This document shows positions 52,637 to 64,000 of a stretch of 64,000 bases of DNA, piece by piece; positions within the stretch are counted from its first letter, which is position 1, and every line of letters begins with the position of its first letter. The notes beneath the pieces were generated by a model, which was not told where the DNA came from, did no database searches, and saw only the letters and a list, made by a program, of their open reading frames with translations. This stretch comes from Sphingomonas sp. AP4-R1 (GTDB lineage Bacteria; Pseudomonadota; Alphaproteobacteria; Sphingomonadales; Sphingomonadaceae), in assembly GCF_013113735.1 (NCBI RefSeq), contig NZ_CP053346.1, positions 1,254,001 to 1,318,000 of the forward strand. Reading direction: 5' to 3'. Made by a program: the position numbers and the translations under genes.

Positions 52637-53520
52637 CAGGCGGGCACTACCATCCGGATCGCCCGTTCGGAAATGCTGGCCTGAACGGGCGTGCGCGCCA
52701 GCACTTCGCCGTCGATCGAGATGGGCAAAGGCGGGATGGTCTCCACCCGGAAGCTCTTGCCCCGAAATTCGCGCAACGTGCCGCGCGCGGTCTGCGGGCC
52801 GATCAGGCTGAGGCCCCAGCTCCACAGCAATTTGGTGCGCGCCGATCCCACCACCGCCTGCACCACGATCTCGCCATTCTCGACGTCGGTTTCCACGAGT
52901 TCGGTGCCGCCATGATAGGCGCCATTGGCGATGCGCACCTCCAGCGCGCTCAGGCTCTCGCTGCCGCCGTCCCAGCTCACCTTCAGCGTGAAGGGCTGGA
53001 AGCGCGCCATCTGCAGCGCGGCCCAGGCGAGATAGCCGGGTCGGCCGAGCCATTTCTTCAGGCCGTGGGGCACGGTTTTCGCGATCAGGGGAGAGATGCC
53101 GATCGCCGCGCAATTGGCGAAATAATCCGCGTCGATCATGCCGAGATCGATCCGGCGCACCTGCCCCTCCACGATCACCTTCACCGCGCCCGCGATATCG
53201 AGGGGGATGCCGAGCGTGCGCGCGAAGCTGTTGGCGGTGCCGAGGGGCAGGAGCGCGAAGACGGTCTTTTCCGCTACGACATGATCGACGGAGCCGGAAA
53301 TGGAGCCGTCCCCGCCGCCCACGATCACCATCGGCACGCCGGAGGCGACCGCCGCGCGAACCTCTCCGTCCAGCCTGCGGGGATCGCGCACGGCCTTGGC
53401 GGAAACCAGCTCGACGCCGGCGTCCTTCAGCAGGCGGCAGGCGTCGCGAAACGCCTCACGTCCCTTGCGGGATTTTCCGTTGACGATGAGGGCGGCCTGG
53501 CGTGGCGGTTTTGTCACCAT
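52636..53520 (-). CDS. Diacylglycerol kinase-family lipid kinase
   Basis: 294 aa. DAGK catalytic domain: ALIVNGKSRKGREAFRDA, the nucleotide-binding MVIVGGGDGSISGSVDHV (GGGDG) and LPLGTANSFARTLGIPLDI (GTxNDFA-type). The C-terminal beta-sandwich ends in LPISIDGEVLARTPVQ. Phosphorylates a lipid alcohol such as diacylglycerol or a sphingoid-type substrate; sphingomonads make glycosphingolipids, but substrate is not shown by sequence. Confidence 0.9.
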   Translation of the reverse strand: MVTKPPRQAALIVNGKSRKGREAFRDACRLLKDAGVELVSAKAVRDPRRLDGEVRAAVASGVPMVIVGGGDGSISGSVDHVVAEKTVFALLPLGTANSFARTLGIPLDIAGAVKVIVEGQVRRIDLGMIDADYFANCAAIGISPLIAKTVPHGLKKWLGRPGYLAWAALQMARFQPFTLKVSWDGGSESLSALEVRIANGAYHGGTELVETDVENGEIVVQAVVGSARTKLLWSWGLSLIGPQTARGTLREFRGKSFRVETIPPLPISIDGEVLARTPVQASISERAIRMVVPA

Positions 53521-53618
53521 GCGGGCCCAACGCGGCGCAACCGTTTAGGATGCGTAATGGCGTGGAGAAGGGGTGGTGCGGCGCTGCCAATGCGCGCTTC
53601 CGCGCATCTGCAAAAATA

Positions 53619-53819
53619 TCAGCCGGCCGTGCCGTTCACGATCAGCCACGCGGCATAGACGATCAGCATCGCGCCCATCGCCGCCGAGAAGGACAGCATG
53701 GCCCAGCCGAACGCCGTGACGATCGGCGGATTACCGCGCGATTCGCGCTTGTTGCGCGAAACGCTGGCCATCAGAAAACTGGCGATCACGCCGTAGAAGA
53801 GCGCGGCAACCTCAAGCAT
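53619..53819 (-). CDS. Small two-helix membrane protein
   Basis: 66 aa with hydrophobic helices at about 4-18 and 37-58 and a basic middle (SVSRNKRESRGNPP). GGGGGG is 6 bases before the ATG, a strong Shine-Dalgarno. It lies between the GGDEF and lipid kinase genes. I do not recognise the family. Confidence 0.62.
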   Translation of the reverse strand: MLEVAALFYGVIASFLMASVSRNKRESRGNPPIVTAFGWAMLSFSAAMGAMLIVYAAWLIVNGTAG

Positions 53820-53973
53820 GTTGATCCCCCCGGATCATGGGAAACGAAGGCATGTGGTTAATGCCTATCCTCTCAAGGATGCGTTAATGCTGCAGCGCAC
53901 GCAATCCGGGGTCGAGCGGAAAAGCGCCGGATGGAGGCCGGGGAGCGGGGGCTGGGTGGTCCGAAACCGGGGA

Positions 53974-55824
53974 TCAGGCGGCGAGCTTGACGCGGTTGCG
54001 GCCGCCGCTCTTGGCCGCATAGAGGGCGCGGTCGGCGCCAGCCAGCAATTCGGCCGGATCCTGTCCGCGGCTGTGCGCGGCGATGCCGACGCTGACGGTG
54101 ACGGTGGGCAGGATTTCGGCGCCGGCGTCCCCCGGCCGCTCGATCATTCCGCGCAGCCGTTCCGCCACCACCGTGGCGTCTTCCGGATTGGCGCCGGGCA
54201 TCAGGATCGCGAATTCCTCGCCGCCGAGCCGGCCGACCAGATCGCCGCTCCGCACCACGCTGATCGCCCGGTTGGCGACCAGCTGCAGCACGCGATCGCC
54301 GATCGCATGGCCGTAGGAATCGTTGACCAGCTTGAAATGGTCGACGTCGAAGATCGCGACCGCCAGGGCCCAGCCGAATTCGTTGGCCGCCTCCACCTGT
54401 CGTTCGAGGTGGCGGAGGAAGGCGCGGCGGTTGGCAAGGCCGGTCAATTCGTCGGTGGAGGCGAGCAACGTGGCCTCGCGCGCCTGCTCCTCGGCGCGGC
54501 GCTTGGCGGACATCACATGCTCTTCCAGCTTCTTGCGATCGTCGATGTCGCGCAAGGTGCCGGTGGTGCCGGCCATCATGCCGTTGCTGTCGCGCAGCGC
54601 CTGGATCGAAAGCTCCATCCAGCGCACTTCGCCCAGCAAGGTGCGGAAGCGCAGCAGCCGGCGCGTGTTCCGCACGTCGCCGTCCAGCACGGGCTGCGCC
54701 CATTCGCTGAACTCGGCCCGCTCGCTCTCCTCCACCCAGTCGAGCCAGCTGCGGCCCTCGCTGCGCGCCACCGTATAGCCGGTCAGCGCCTCCCAGGCGG
54801 GGTTGAGATAGGTCCAGCGGCCCTTGCGATCGGTGCGGAAGATCACCTCGCCGATATTCTCGACCACGGTCTTGAAATGGTCGGCCAGCAGATAGGCTTC
54901 CTCGCCGCGCCGGTCGCTCTGGGTGAGCGCTGCGGCCACGGGCAGGGATGACAGGAAGGTCACCGCCAGAAAGAATTGGAGCATCAGCAGATGTCCGGCT
55001 CCGTCGACGCCGCCATGCACCGCGATCGGGCCGTGGCCTTCGGCCGTGGCGCGCGCGGCGATCGTCGCGACGATCACGATCGAGACGACCGCACCCAGCT
55101 GTCGCATCCGGAAGGTGGCGAACAGCACCACGGGCAGCATCAGGAACAGGATCGGCAGACGCGTGCCGAAGAAGATCAGGAACGCCGTTCCGGCCACCAG
55201 CCCGAGCAGCAGCACCGATTCGACGAGCCGCCTGACCGAAATGTCCCGCGCCGTGCCCGTTTCGATCAGGCGGCTGATCACGATCACGGCCGGCGCCACG
55301 ATGGCGAGGCTGAGGCAGGTCGCGCTGTACCAGTTGACGATCGTCTGCGGGAAAGGCGCGCCCAGCGCCCAGTGCAGGCCGGCCGCGCCGAGAACGGACG
55401 AGAAAACGGGCGCGATCGTGCAGGCCACCGCGAAGACCAGAACGTCGCGGATGCGCTCGAACGCGCCGCTGATGCCGCCGAACAGCGCCACCAGCAACGC
55501 CGCCCCACCCGCTTCCACCACGTTCGCGATGGGGAAGAGCAGGATCAGCAGGCGGGGTTCGTGCAGCAGGAAGGCGGAGGCGAAATTGCCGAGCACGGCA
55601 CCCGCGATGATCCAGAAGCGATCCCAGCCGTCCCGGCCACGCGCGATCAGCAGGCCCAGCAGGATGCCGTTCGCCGGCCACAGGCCCGCGCGATTCGAAG
55701 CCTGCGTGGCAACGAACTCGCTCGCCAGCGCGGCGAGAAAGAACAGGCATGCGCTGATGCACGCCAGGCGCCAACGCCGCCCAGCGATCTCCCCCCCGAC
55801 CATGGCCCCCCATGTATGTCGCAT
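53974..55824 (-). CDS. MASE1-PAS-GGDEF diguanylate cyclase
   Basis: About 616 aa. N-terminal MASE1-type sensor with about eight transmembrane helices (residues about 10-290; WPANGILLGLLIARG is characteristic). A PAS domain with PAC (about 320-430: FKTVVENIGEVIFRTDRKGRWTYLNPAWEALTGYT). A GGDEF domain with the active-site GGEEF, preceded by FDVDHFKLVNDSYGHAIGD. It should make c-di-GMP. No inhibitory RxxD site is obvious before GGEEF. GAGG is 6 bases before ATG 55824; GTG 55836 is an alternative. Confidence 0.94.
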   Translation of the reverse strand: MRHTWGAMVGGEIAGRRWRLACISACLFFLAALASEFVATQASNRAGLWPANGILLGLLIARGRDGWDRFWIIAGAVLGNFASAFLLHEPRLLILLFPIANVVEAGGAALLVALFGGISGAFERIRDVLVFAVACTIAPVFSSVLGAAGLHWALGAPFPQTIVNWYSATCLSLAIVAPAVIVISRLIETGTARDISVRRLVESVLLLGLVAGTAFLIFFGTRLPILFLMLPVVLFATFRMRQLGAVVSIVIVATIAARATAEGHGPIAVHGGVDGAGHLLMLQFFLAVTFLSSLPVAAALTQSDRRGEEAYLLADHFKTVVENIGEVIFRTDRKGRWTYLNPAWEALTGYTVARSEGRSWLDWVEESERAEFSEWAQPVLDGDVRNTRRLLRFRTLLGEVRWMELSIQALRDSNGMMAGTTGTLRDIDDRKKLEEHVMSAKRRAEEQAREATLLASTDELTGLANRRAFLRHLERQVEAANEFGWALAVAIFDVDHFKLVNDSYGHAIGDRVLQLVANRAISVVRSGDLVGRLGGEEFAILMPGANPEDATVVAERLRGMIERPGDAGAEILPTVTVSVGIAAHSRGQDPAELLAGADRALYAAKSGGRNRVKLAA

Positions 55825-55891
55825 CACAAACCTCACAGGCCATGATGGGCCCGAGGCTGTTAACAGTGCCTTACGCCTGCCCCGCGCGACG

Positions 55892-58561
<2,670 letters not shown>

Positions 58562-58668
58562 GTCCCATGCTGCGCCGCAACGCGGAGTCGGGTCAATGCG
58601 GGCCGACGGATTAGCCGCAGATTATGGCCGATGCGGTGCGCTTATACCTCAATCACAACCCATCGCTT

Positions 58669-58758
58669 CGTCATGGCGAGCGTAGCGAAGCAATCCAGCT
58701 CCGACAGCGCGGGACTGGATTGCTTCCCCCGGCTCAAGGCCGGGGTCGCAAGGACGAG
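58669..58758. repeat. Inverted repeat, family 2
   Basis: TCATGGCGAGCGTAGCGAAG and, after a short centre, GGATTGCTTCCCCCGGCTCA..., whose ends match the copy at 10759-10836 with some drift. Confidence 0.75.
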
Positions 58759-58774
58759 TCGGGGACGCCCGGCA

Positions 58775-58809
58775 AAGAAAAAGGGCCGGAGGATTGCTCC
58801 CCCGGCCCC
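58775..58809 (-). terminator. Intrinsic terminator of groEL
   Basis: On the minus strand GGGCCGGGGGAGCAATCCTC continues into CGGCCC and then TTTTTC. A strong hairpin with a T-run, about 125 bases past the groEL stop. Confidence 0.8.
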
Positions 58810-58932
58810 TTCTTCGGGTCTGTTCGGAACGGGGCACGAGGCAAAGCCTCGCGCCGTGGGTCGGGCAGCGGAGCCGCCCGCCGGCCGTTCTGATTCCGTC
58901 TCCGGCGCAGCATTCGCTGCGCCGGTGCGAAA

Positions 58933-60627
<1,695 letters not shown>

Positions 60628-60636
60628 TTAATTCAA

Positions 60637-60740
60637 ACCGTTCGTGCTGAGCCCCGTTCGTGCTGAGCGAAGTCGAAGCACATGCTTCAAGCGGTGGTCC
60701 CCCATGTCACGTCCTTCGACTGCGCTCAGGACGAACGGGG
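60637..60740. repeat. Inverted repeat, family 1, inside groES-groEL gap
   Basis: ACCGTTCGTGCTGAGCCCCG begins a partly duplicated left arm, and the inverted arm CTCAGGACGAACGGGG ends it. It lies between groES and groEL. Confidence 0.8.
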
Positions 60741-60788
60741 TACTTGAAGCAGGCTGGGCCTCAGCCGACGATCCCGAGCCCGTTGGCC

Positions 60789-61076
60789 TTAGCCGACGAT
60801 CCCGAGAATATCGCTTTCCTTCATGATCAGCAGGTCCTTGCCGTCCACCTTGACCTCGGTGCCGGACCACTTGCCGAACAGGATGCGATCGCCTTCCTTG
60901 ACGTCGAGCGGCGTGACCTTGCCGTCCTCGGCCTTCGCGCCGGTGCCGACGGCGATGACCTTGCCCTCCTGGGGCTTTTCCTTGGCGGTGTCGGGGATGA
61001 TGATGCCGCCGGCCGTCTTTTCCTCGGCCTCAACGCGTTCGACGAGCACGCGATCGTGCAGCGGTCGGAAACCCAT
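60789..61076 (-). CDS. groES: Co-chaperonin GroES
   Basis: 95 aa. [44 protein letters not shown], including the mobile loop that contacts GroEL, and [33 protein letters not shown]. Heat-shock lid of the chaperonin. GAAAGGGAC precedes the ATG. The upstream CIRCE operator implies HrcA repression. Confidence 0.99.
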   Translation of the reverse strand: MGFRPLHDRVLVERVEAEEKTAGGIIIPDTAKEKPQEGKVIAVGTGAKAEDGKVTPLDVKEGDRILFGKWSGTEVKVDGKDLLIMKESDILGIVG

Positions 61077-61153
61077 GTCTGTCCCTTTCCTGCAATAAGG
61101 GCAGGGTAAAAGGCTCCAAGCCCCCGATCCCCCACCCGTTGCGTCAAAATCTG

Positions 61154-61180
61154 TTGGCACTCGCGCAAAGAGAGTGCCAG
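61154..61180. promoter_or_regulatory. CIRCE operator (HrcA site) of groESL
   Basis: TTGGCACTC, 9 bases, GAGTGCCAG. This fits the CIRCE consensus TTAGCACTC-N9-GAGTGCTAA with two compensating changes. It lies about 80 bases before groES. HrcA bound here would repress the operon and release it on heat shock. Confidence 0.92.
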
Positions 61181-61184
61181 CCCG

Positions 61185-61213
61185 CATATGTGTGGGGGGT
61201 CCGGGAGTGTCAA
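61185..61213 (-). promoter_or_regulatory. Putative groES promoter overlapping CIRCE
   Basis: On the minus strand TTGACA (61213-61208), 17 bases, then CATATG (61190-61185). The CIRCE element starts 4 bases after the -10, a typical operator position. Confidence 0.6.
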
Positions 61214-61242
61214 GGAGCGCCCCGGCAGGCTTTTTTGATACC

Positions 61243-61279
61243 GCCTTCCCCTCCCCGGAAGGGAGGGGATCGAGGGGTA
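61243..61279. repeat. Short family-4 repeat
   Basis: CCTTCCCCTCCCCGGAAGGG AGGGGATCGAGGGG; it resembles one arm pair of the 52301-52449 element. Confidence 0.55.
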
Positions 61280-61325
61280 GGCAGCGGGCGGCAGCACCTC
61301 CGCTTCTAGCTCGGAACCACCTTAA

Positions 61326-61362
61326 CCCGTTCGTGCTGAGCCTGTCGAAGCACCGTTCTTGC
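61326..61362. repeat. Half copy of family-1 repeat
   Basis: CCCGTTCGTGCTGAGCCTGT CGAAGCACCGTTCTTGC. Only the left arm is present, so it cannot form the hairpin. Confidence 0.7.
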
Positions 61363-61378
61363 TTCCTTCGGGGACCAG

Positions 61379-61975
61379 CTAGCTTACAGGCCGCCGCGCG
61401 CGCAGCGCCTGCGCCAGCGTGCCCTCGTCCAGATAATCCAGCTCGCCGCCCACGGGCAGGCCATGCGCCAGCTGGGTCACGCGCACGGGAAAGCGCTCGA
61501 TCCGTTCGGCCACATAATGGGCGGTGGTCTGGCCCTCCAGCGTGGCGTTCATCGCCAGCACCACCTCGTCGATCCCGCCCGCCTCGATCCGGCCGAGCAG
61601 GCGATCGATCCCCAGATCCTCGGGCCGCACGCCCTCCAGCGCCGAAAGCCGCCCGCCCAGCACATGGAAGCGCCCCGGAAAGAGCCGCGTGCGATCCAGC
61701 GCCCACAGGTCCGCCACTTCCTCCACCACGCACAGCATGCGCGCATCGCGGCGCGGATCGGCGCAGATCGCGCACGGATCGGTCGTATCGACATTGCCGC
61801 AGGTGGAGCAGGTGGCGAGCTTCTCGTTCACCGCCTCCAGCGCCCGCAGCAACGGGTTGAGCGCCGCCTCGCGCTTCTTCAGCAGATGCAGCACCGCCCG
61901 CCGCGCCGAACGCGGCCCGAGGCCGGGCAGGCGGGACAGAGCTTGCGTGAGCGCATCGATCTCGGGGGAGGCCAT
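61379..61975 (-). CDS. recR: Recombination mediator RecR
   Basis: 198 aa. Helix-hairpin-helix ([25 protein letters not shown]), a C4 zinc finger ([16 protein letters not shown]), and a TOPRIM domain with [14 protein letters not shown] and [23 protein letters not shown]. With RecF/RecO it loads RecA on gapped DNA. dnaX and ybaB, often adjacent, are not in this window. Confidence 0.97.
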   Translation of the reverse strand: MASPEIDALTQALSRLPGLGPRSARRAVLHLLKKREAALNPLLRALEAVNEKLATCSTCGNVDTTDPCAICADPRRDARMLCVVEEVADLWALDRTRLFPGRFHVLGGRLSALEGVRPEDLGIDRLLGRIEAGGIDEVVLAMNATLEGQTTAHYVAERIERFPVRVTQLAHGLPVGGELDYLDEGTLAQALRARRPVS

Positions 61976-62031
61976 TGCGTCGAGAGATAGGGGGTCGGCA
62001 CGCGGCCGTCACCCTCCCTTCCTTCGCCTCT

Positions 62032-62099
62032 TCCGTTTGGTTCGAGCCTGTCGAGAACCTCTTCCGGAGAACGGTTCTCGACAGGCTCGAACCAAATGG
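62032..62099. repeat. Inverted repeat, family 1 variant
   Basis: CCGTTTGGTTCGAGCCTGTC and its inverted arm GACAGGCTCGAACCAAATGG surround a short centre between recR and fmt. The arms are nearly perfect over 27 bases. Confidence 0.88.
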
Positions 62100-62158
62100 G
62101 TGGGTATGGCCACCAACTTCAGCATGACGCTCGCGCCCGAACCCTCTAAGCGCCCCCC

Positions 62159-63064
62159 ATGCGCCTTGCCTTCATGGGAACGCCCGATTTCGCCGTGCCG
62201 ACGCTCGATGCGCTGGTCGCCGCCGGGCATGAGATCGTCGCCGTCTACAGCCAGCCGCCCCGGCCCGCCGGGCGCGGCAAGGCGCCGCGTCCGGGCGCGG
62301 TCCACCAGCGCGCCGAAGCGCTGGGGCTGCCCGTCCGCACCCCGCTCACCCTGCGCGACCCGCAGGCGCAGGCGGAGTTCGCCGCGCTCGATCTGGATGC
62401 GGCGATCGTCGCGGCTTACGGCCTGATCCTGCCCCAGCCCGTGCTGGACGCGCCCCGGCTCGGCTGCCTCAACGTCCACGGCTCGCTCCTGCCGCGCTGG
62501 CGCGGTGCCGCGCCCGTGCAGCGCGCGATCCTCGCCGGAGACGCGGATACGGGCGTCACGATCATGCAGATGGAGAAGGGCCTCGATACCGGCCCGATGC
62601 GCCTGATCCGGCCCACCCCCGTCGCGGGCAAGAGCGCCGGCGCGCTCACGGACGAACTGGCGCGCATGGGCGCCGCGATGATGGTGGAGGTGCTGGCCGA
62701 TTTCGCCGCCTTCCCGCCGATCGCGCAACCCGAAGAGGGCGTCACCTACGCCACCAAGATCGAGAAGGCCGAGGCGCGGATCGATTTCACGCAGACCGCC
62801 GAGCAGGTCGCGCGCCAGATCCTCGCCTTCAATCCAGCCCCCGGCGCCTTCTTCGAGGTGCAGGGCGAACGCATCCGCGTGCTGGAGGCCGCGCCCGTTG
62901 AAGGGGCAGGCGAACCCGGTACCGTCCTCGACGATCGTCTGACCGTCGCGTGCGGGGAGGGCGCGATCGCTCCCTCTCGCGTCCAGCGGGCCGGGCGCGG
63001 CGCCATGTCCGTGGCCGAATTGCTGCGCGGTTTCGCGATCCCGGCCGGCACCCGCCTCGCATGA
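62159..63064 (+). CDS. fmt: Methionyl-tRNA formyltransferase Fmt
   Basis: 301 aa. Formylates initiator Met-t[41 protein letters not shown], the catalytic block [38 protein letters not shown] (Asn, His, Asp) and a C-terminal OB-like domain. The usual neighbour def is absent. truA overlaps its stop by four bases. Confidence 0.98.
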   Translation: MRLAFMGTPDFAVPTLDALVAAGHEIVAVYSQPPRPAGRGKAPRPGAVHQRAEALGLPVRTPLTLRDPQAQAEFAALDLDAAIVAAYGLILPQPVLDAPRLGCLNVHGSLLPRWRGAAPVQRAILAGDADTGVTIMQMEKGLDTGPMRLIRPTPVAGKSAGALTDELARMGAAMMVEVLADFAAFPPIAQPEEGVTYATKIEKAEARIDFTQTAEQVARQILAFNPAPGAFFEVQGERIRVLEAAPVEGAGEPGTVLDDRLTVACGEGAIAPSRVQRAGRGAMSVAELLRGFAIPAGTRLA

Positions 63065-63801
63065 CGCGCTTCCGCCTCACGGTGGAGTTTGACGGCGGCC
63101 CTTTCATGGGCTGGCAGCGGCAGGCGCACGGGCCCAGCGTCCAGCAGGCGATCGAGGAGGCCGTCTTCGCGGTGACCGGCGAGGGAAGCGCCGTCTATGC
63201 CGCCGGACGCACCGATGCGGGCGTCCACGCCACCGCCATGGCCGCGCATGTCGATGTCGCAAAGGACATCGCGCCCTTCCGCCTGATGGAGGCGCTGAAC
63301 GCGAAGCTGAAGCCCCATCCCATCGCGATCCTGGCGTGCGAGGCGGTGCCGGCGGACTGGCACGCCCGCTTCTCCTGTCTCGGCCGCGCTTATCTCTATC
63401 GCATCGTCAATCGCCGTGCGCCGCTCGCGCTGGAGGCCGGCCGCGCCTGGCGCATCGCCCGCCCGCTCGACGAGGCCGCAATGCACGACGCGGCGCAGAT
63501 CCTGGTCGGCCTCCACGATTTCACCACCTTCCGCTCGGCCCATTGCCAGTCGGACAGTCCGGTCAAGACGCTCGACCGCCTCTCCGTGCGGCGCGAGGGC
63601 GAGGCGGTGCTGGTGGAGGCCGCCGCGCGATCCTTCCTCCATCATCAGGTTCGCTCGATGGTGGGATGCCTCGCTTTGGTGGGGCAGGGGCAGTGGAGCC
63701 CGGCCGATCTGAAGGCCGCGCTGGACGCGCGCGATCGCGCCGCGCTCGGCCTCAACGCCCCGCCGGACGGCCTCTATTTTGTGAACGCGGTCTATCCGTA
63801 G
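63061..63801 (+). CDS. truA: tRNA pseudouridine38-40 synthase TruA
   Basis: 246 aa. [32 protein letters not shown], catalytic Asp in [19 protein letters not shown], and [19 protein letters not shown] near the C-terminus. ATG overlaps the fmt stop (ATGA). Confidence 0.97.
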   Translation: MTRFRLTVEFDGGPFMGWQRQAHGPSVQQAIEEAVFAVTGEGSAVYAAGRTDAGVHATAMAAHVDVAKDIAPFRLMEALNAKLKPHPIAILACEAVPADWHARFSCLGRAYLYRIVNRRAPLALEAGRAWRIARPLDEAAMHDAAQILVGLHDFTTFRSAHCQSDSPVKTLDRLSVRREGEAVLVEAAARSFLHHQVRSMVGCLALVGQGQWSPADLKAALDARDRAALGLNAPPDGLYFVNAVYP

Positions 63802-63957
63802 ACCGACGTCCCGTAGTGGGAGAATGTCGCTTTCCCGGTGATAGTGCGTCGCATTGTTGCATCGCGGCCACGCTTCCTTACGAACCGGAAAGCGCAGCGA
63901 AACTGTCATAATCGCGTGCAATAGGCGCCCCCCACGAAGGCTGGTGCAGAAGACAAG

Positions 63958-64000
63958 ATGTCGTCGCGGGCCTCGTCGATGGGGGCCTATCTTGAAGACA
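63958..64000 (+). CDS. Possible 5' end of a gene running off the window
   Basis: ATG at 63958 opens a frame reading MSSRASSMGAYLED to the edge. GAAGG and AGAAGA lie upstream at uncertain spacing; ATG 63985 is in the same frame. Only 14 residues are visible, so it may not be a gene. 63802-63957 shows no other feature. Confidence 0.25.
   Translation, partial: MSSRASSMGAYLED

Larger units (their letters stand above)
58562..58932. other. Gene-free gap between ppc and groEL
   Basis: 371 bases holding the family-2 inverted repeat (58669-58758) and the groEL terminator (58775-58809). The remaining DNA shows no gene. A ppc promoter should lie towards 58562-58650 on the minus strand, but no clear -35/-10 is seen. 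Confidence 0.6.
61077..61378. other. groES regulatory region
   Basis: 302 bases with the CIRCE operator (61154-61180), a putative promoter (61185-61213), a short family-4 repeat (61243-61279) and a half copy of the family-1 repeat (61326-61362). There is no gene. Confidence 0.75.

Overview
The window is GC-rich, gene-dense chromosomal DNA from an alphaproteobacterium, most probably a sphingomonad (Sphingomonas or a close relative). The evidence is FlaF, a COQ7-type ubiquinone hydroxylase, groESL with a CIRCE element, the blocks rplU-rpmA-obg-proB and proA-nadD-rsfS-rlmH-EnvC-ctpA, and many short inverted repeats of the kind common in sphingomonad intergenic DNA. I see no rRNA, tRNA, insertion sequence, prophage or CRISPR array.

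Bases 1-13015 are flagellar. After the end of an unidentified gene and a FixJ-type response regulator come flgB and a large beta-propeller-repeat protein resembling Caulobacter FlaEY, both on the minus strand. Divergent from these run fliG, fliH, fliF, fliN, a stand-alone FlbD-like DNA-binding protein, flhA, fliK and flgD. A repeat-filled gap (13016-13867) separates these from a minus-strand operon flgF-flgG-flgA-flgH. Divergent from that is fliL-fliM-(DUF6468-like)-motE. No flgC, flgE, fliE, fliI, fliP/Q/R or flhB is present, so the flagellar regulon continues elsewhere.

Bases 19695-33692 are motility and chemotaxis: a small FliL-like exported protein (minus), then a plus-strand run of a small membrane protein, a 599-aa repeat protein, mcp, cheR, cheB, cheD, cheW and a 70-aa protein; flaF (minus); and a plus-strand run of motA, a STAS protein, cheY, cheA, a second cheY, a small CheZ/CheT-like candidate, motB and a second FliL-like protein. 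Together they form a full receptor-to-motor pathway: MCP to CheW/CheA to two CheY proteins, adaptation by CheR/CheB/CheD, and the MotA/MotB stator acting on FliG/FliM/FliN.

A 15-base near-palindrome, consensus ATCCTATAATRGGAT, precedes five motility transcription units (fliF, fliK-flgD, flgF/fliL, the 20211 operon and motA). Weaker versions precede flaF and fliG. The core TATAAT usually ends 24-38 bases before the start codon. This looks like a regulon-specific promoter or operator and is the most interesting signal in the window.

Bases 33895-63801 are mainly housekeeping: tadA; a histidine kinase/response regulator pair; an EAL protein; pspC with a 37-aa microprotein; proA-nadD-rsfS-rlmH-EnvC-like-ctpA-dsbB-COQ7; a tandem pair of small exported cysteine proteins; rplU-rpmA; an acetyltransferase; obg-proB-epimerase; an ArsC-like reductase; a lipid kinase; a MASE1-PAS-GGDEF cyclase; ppc; groES-groEL; recR; and fmt-truA. 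At least five families of inverted repeats lie between genes in this half, often where transcription units end or converge.
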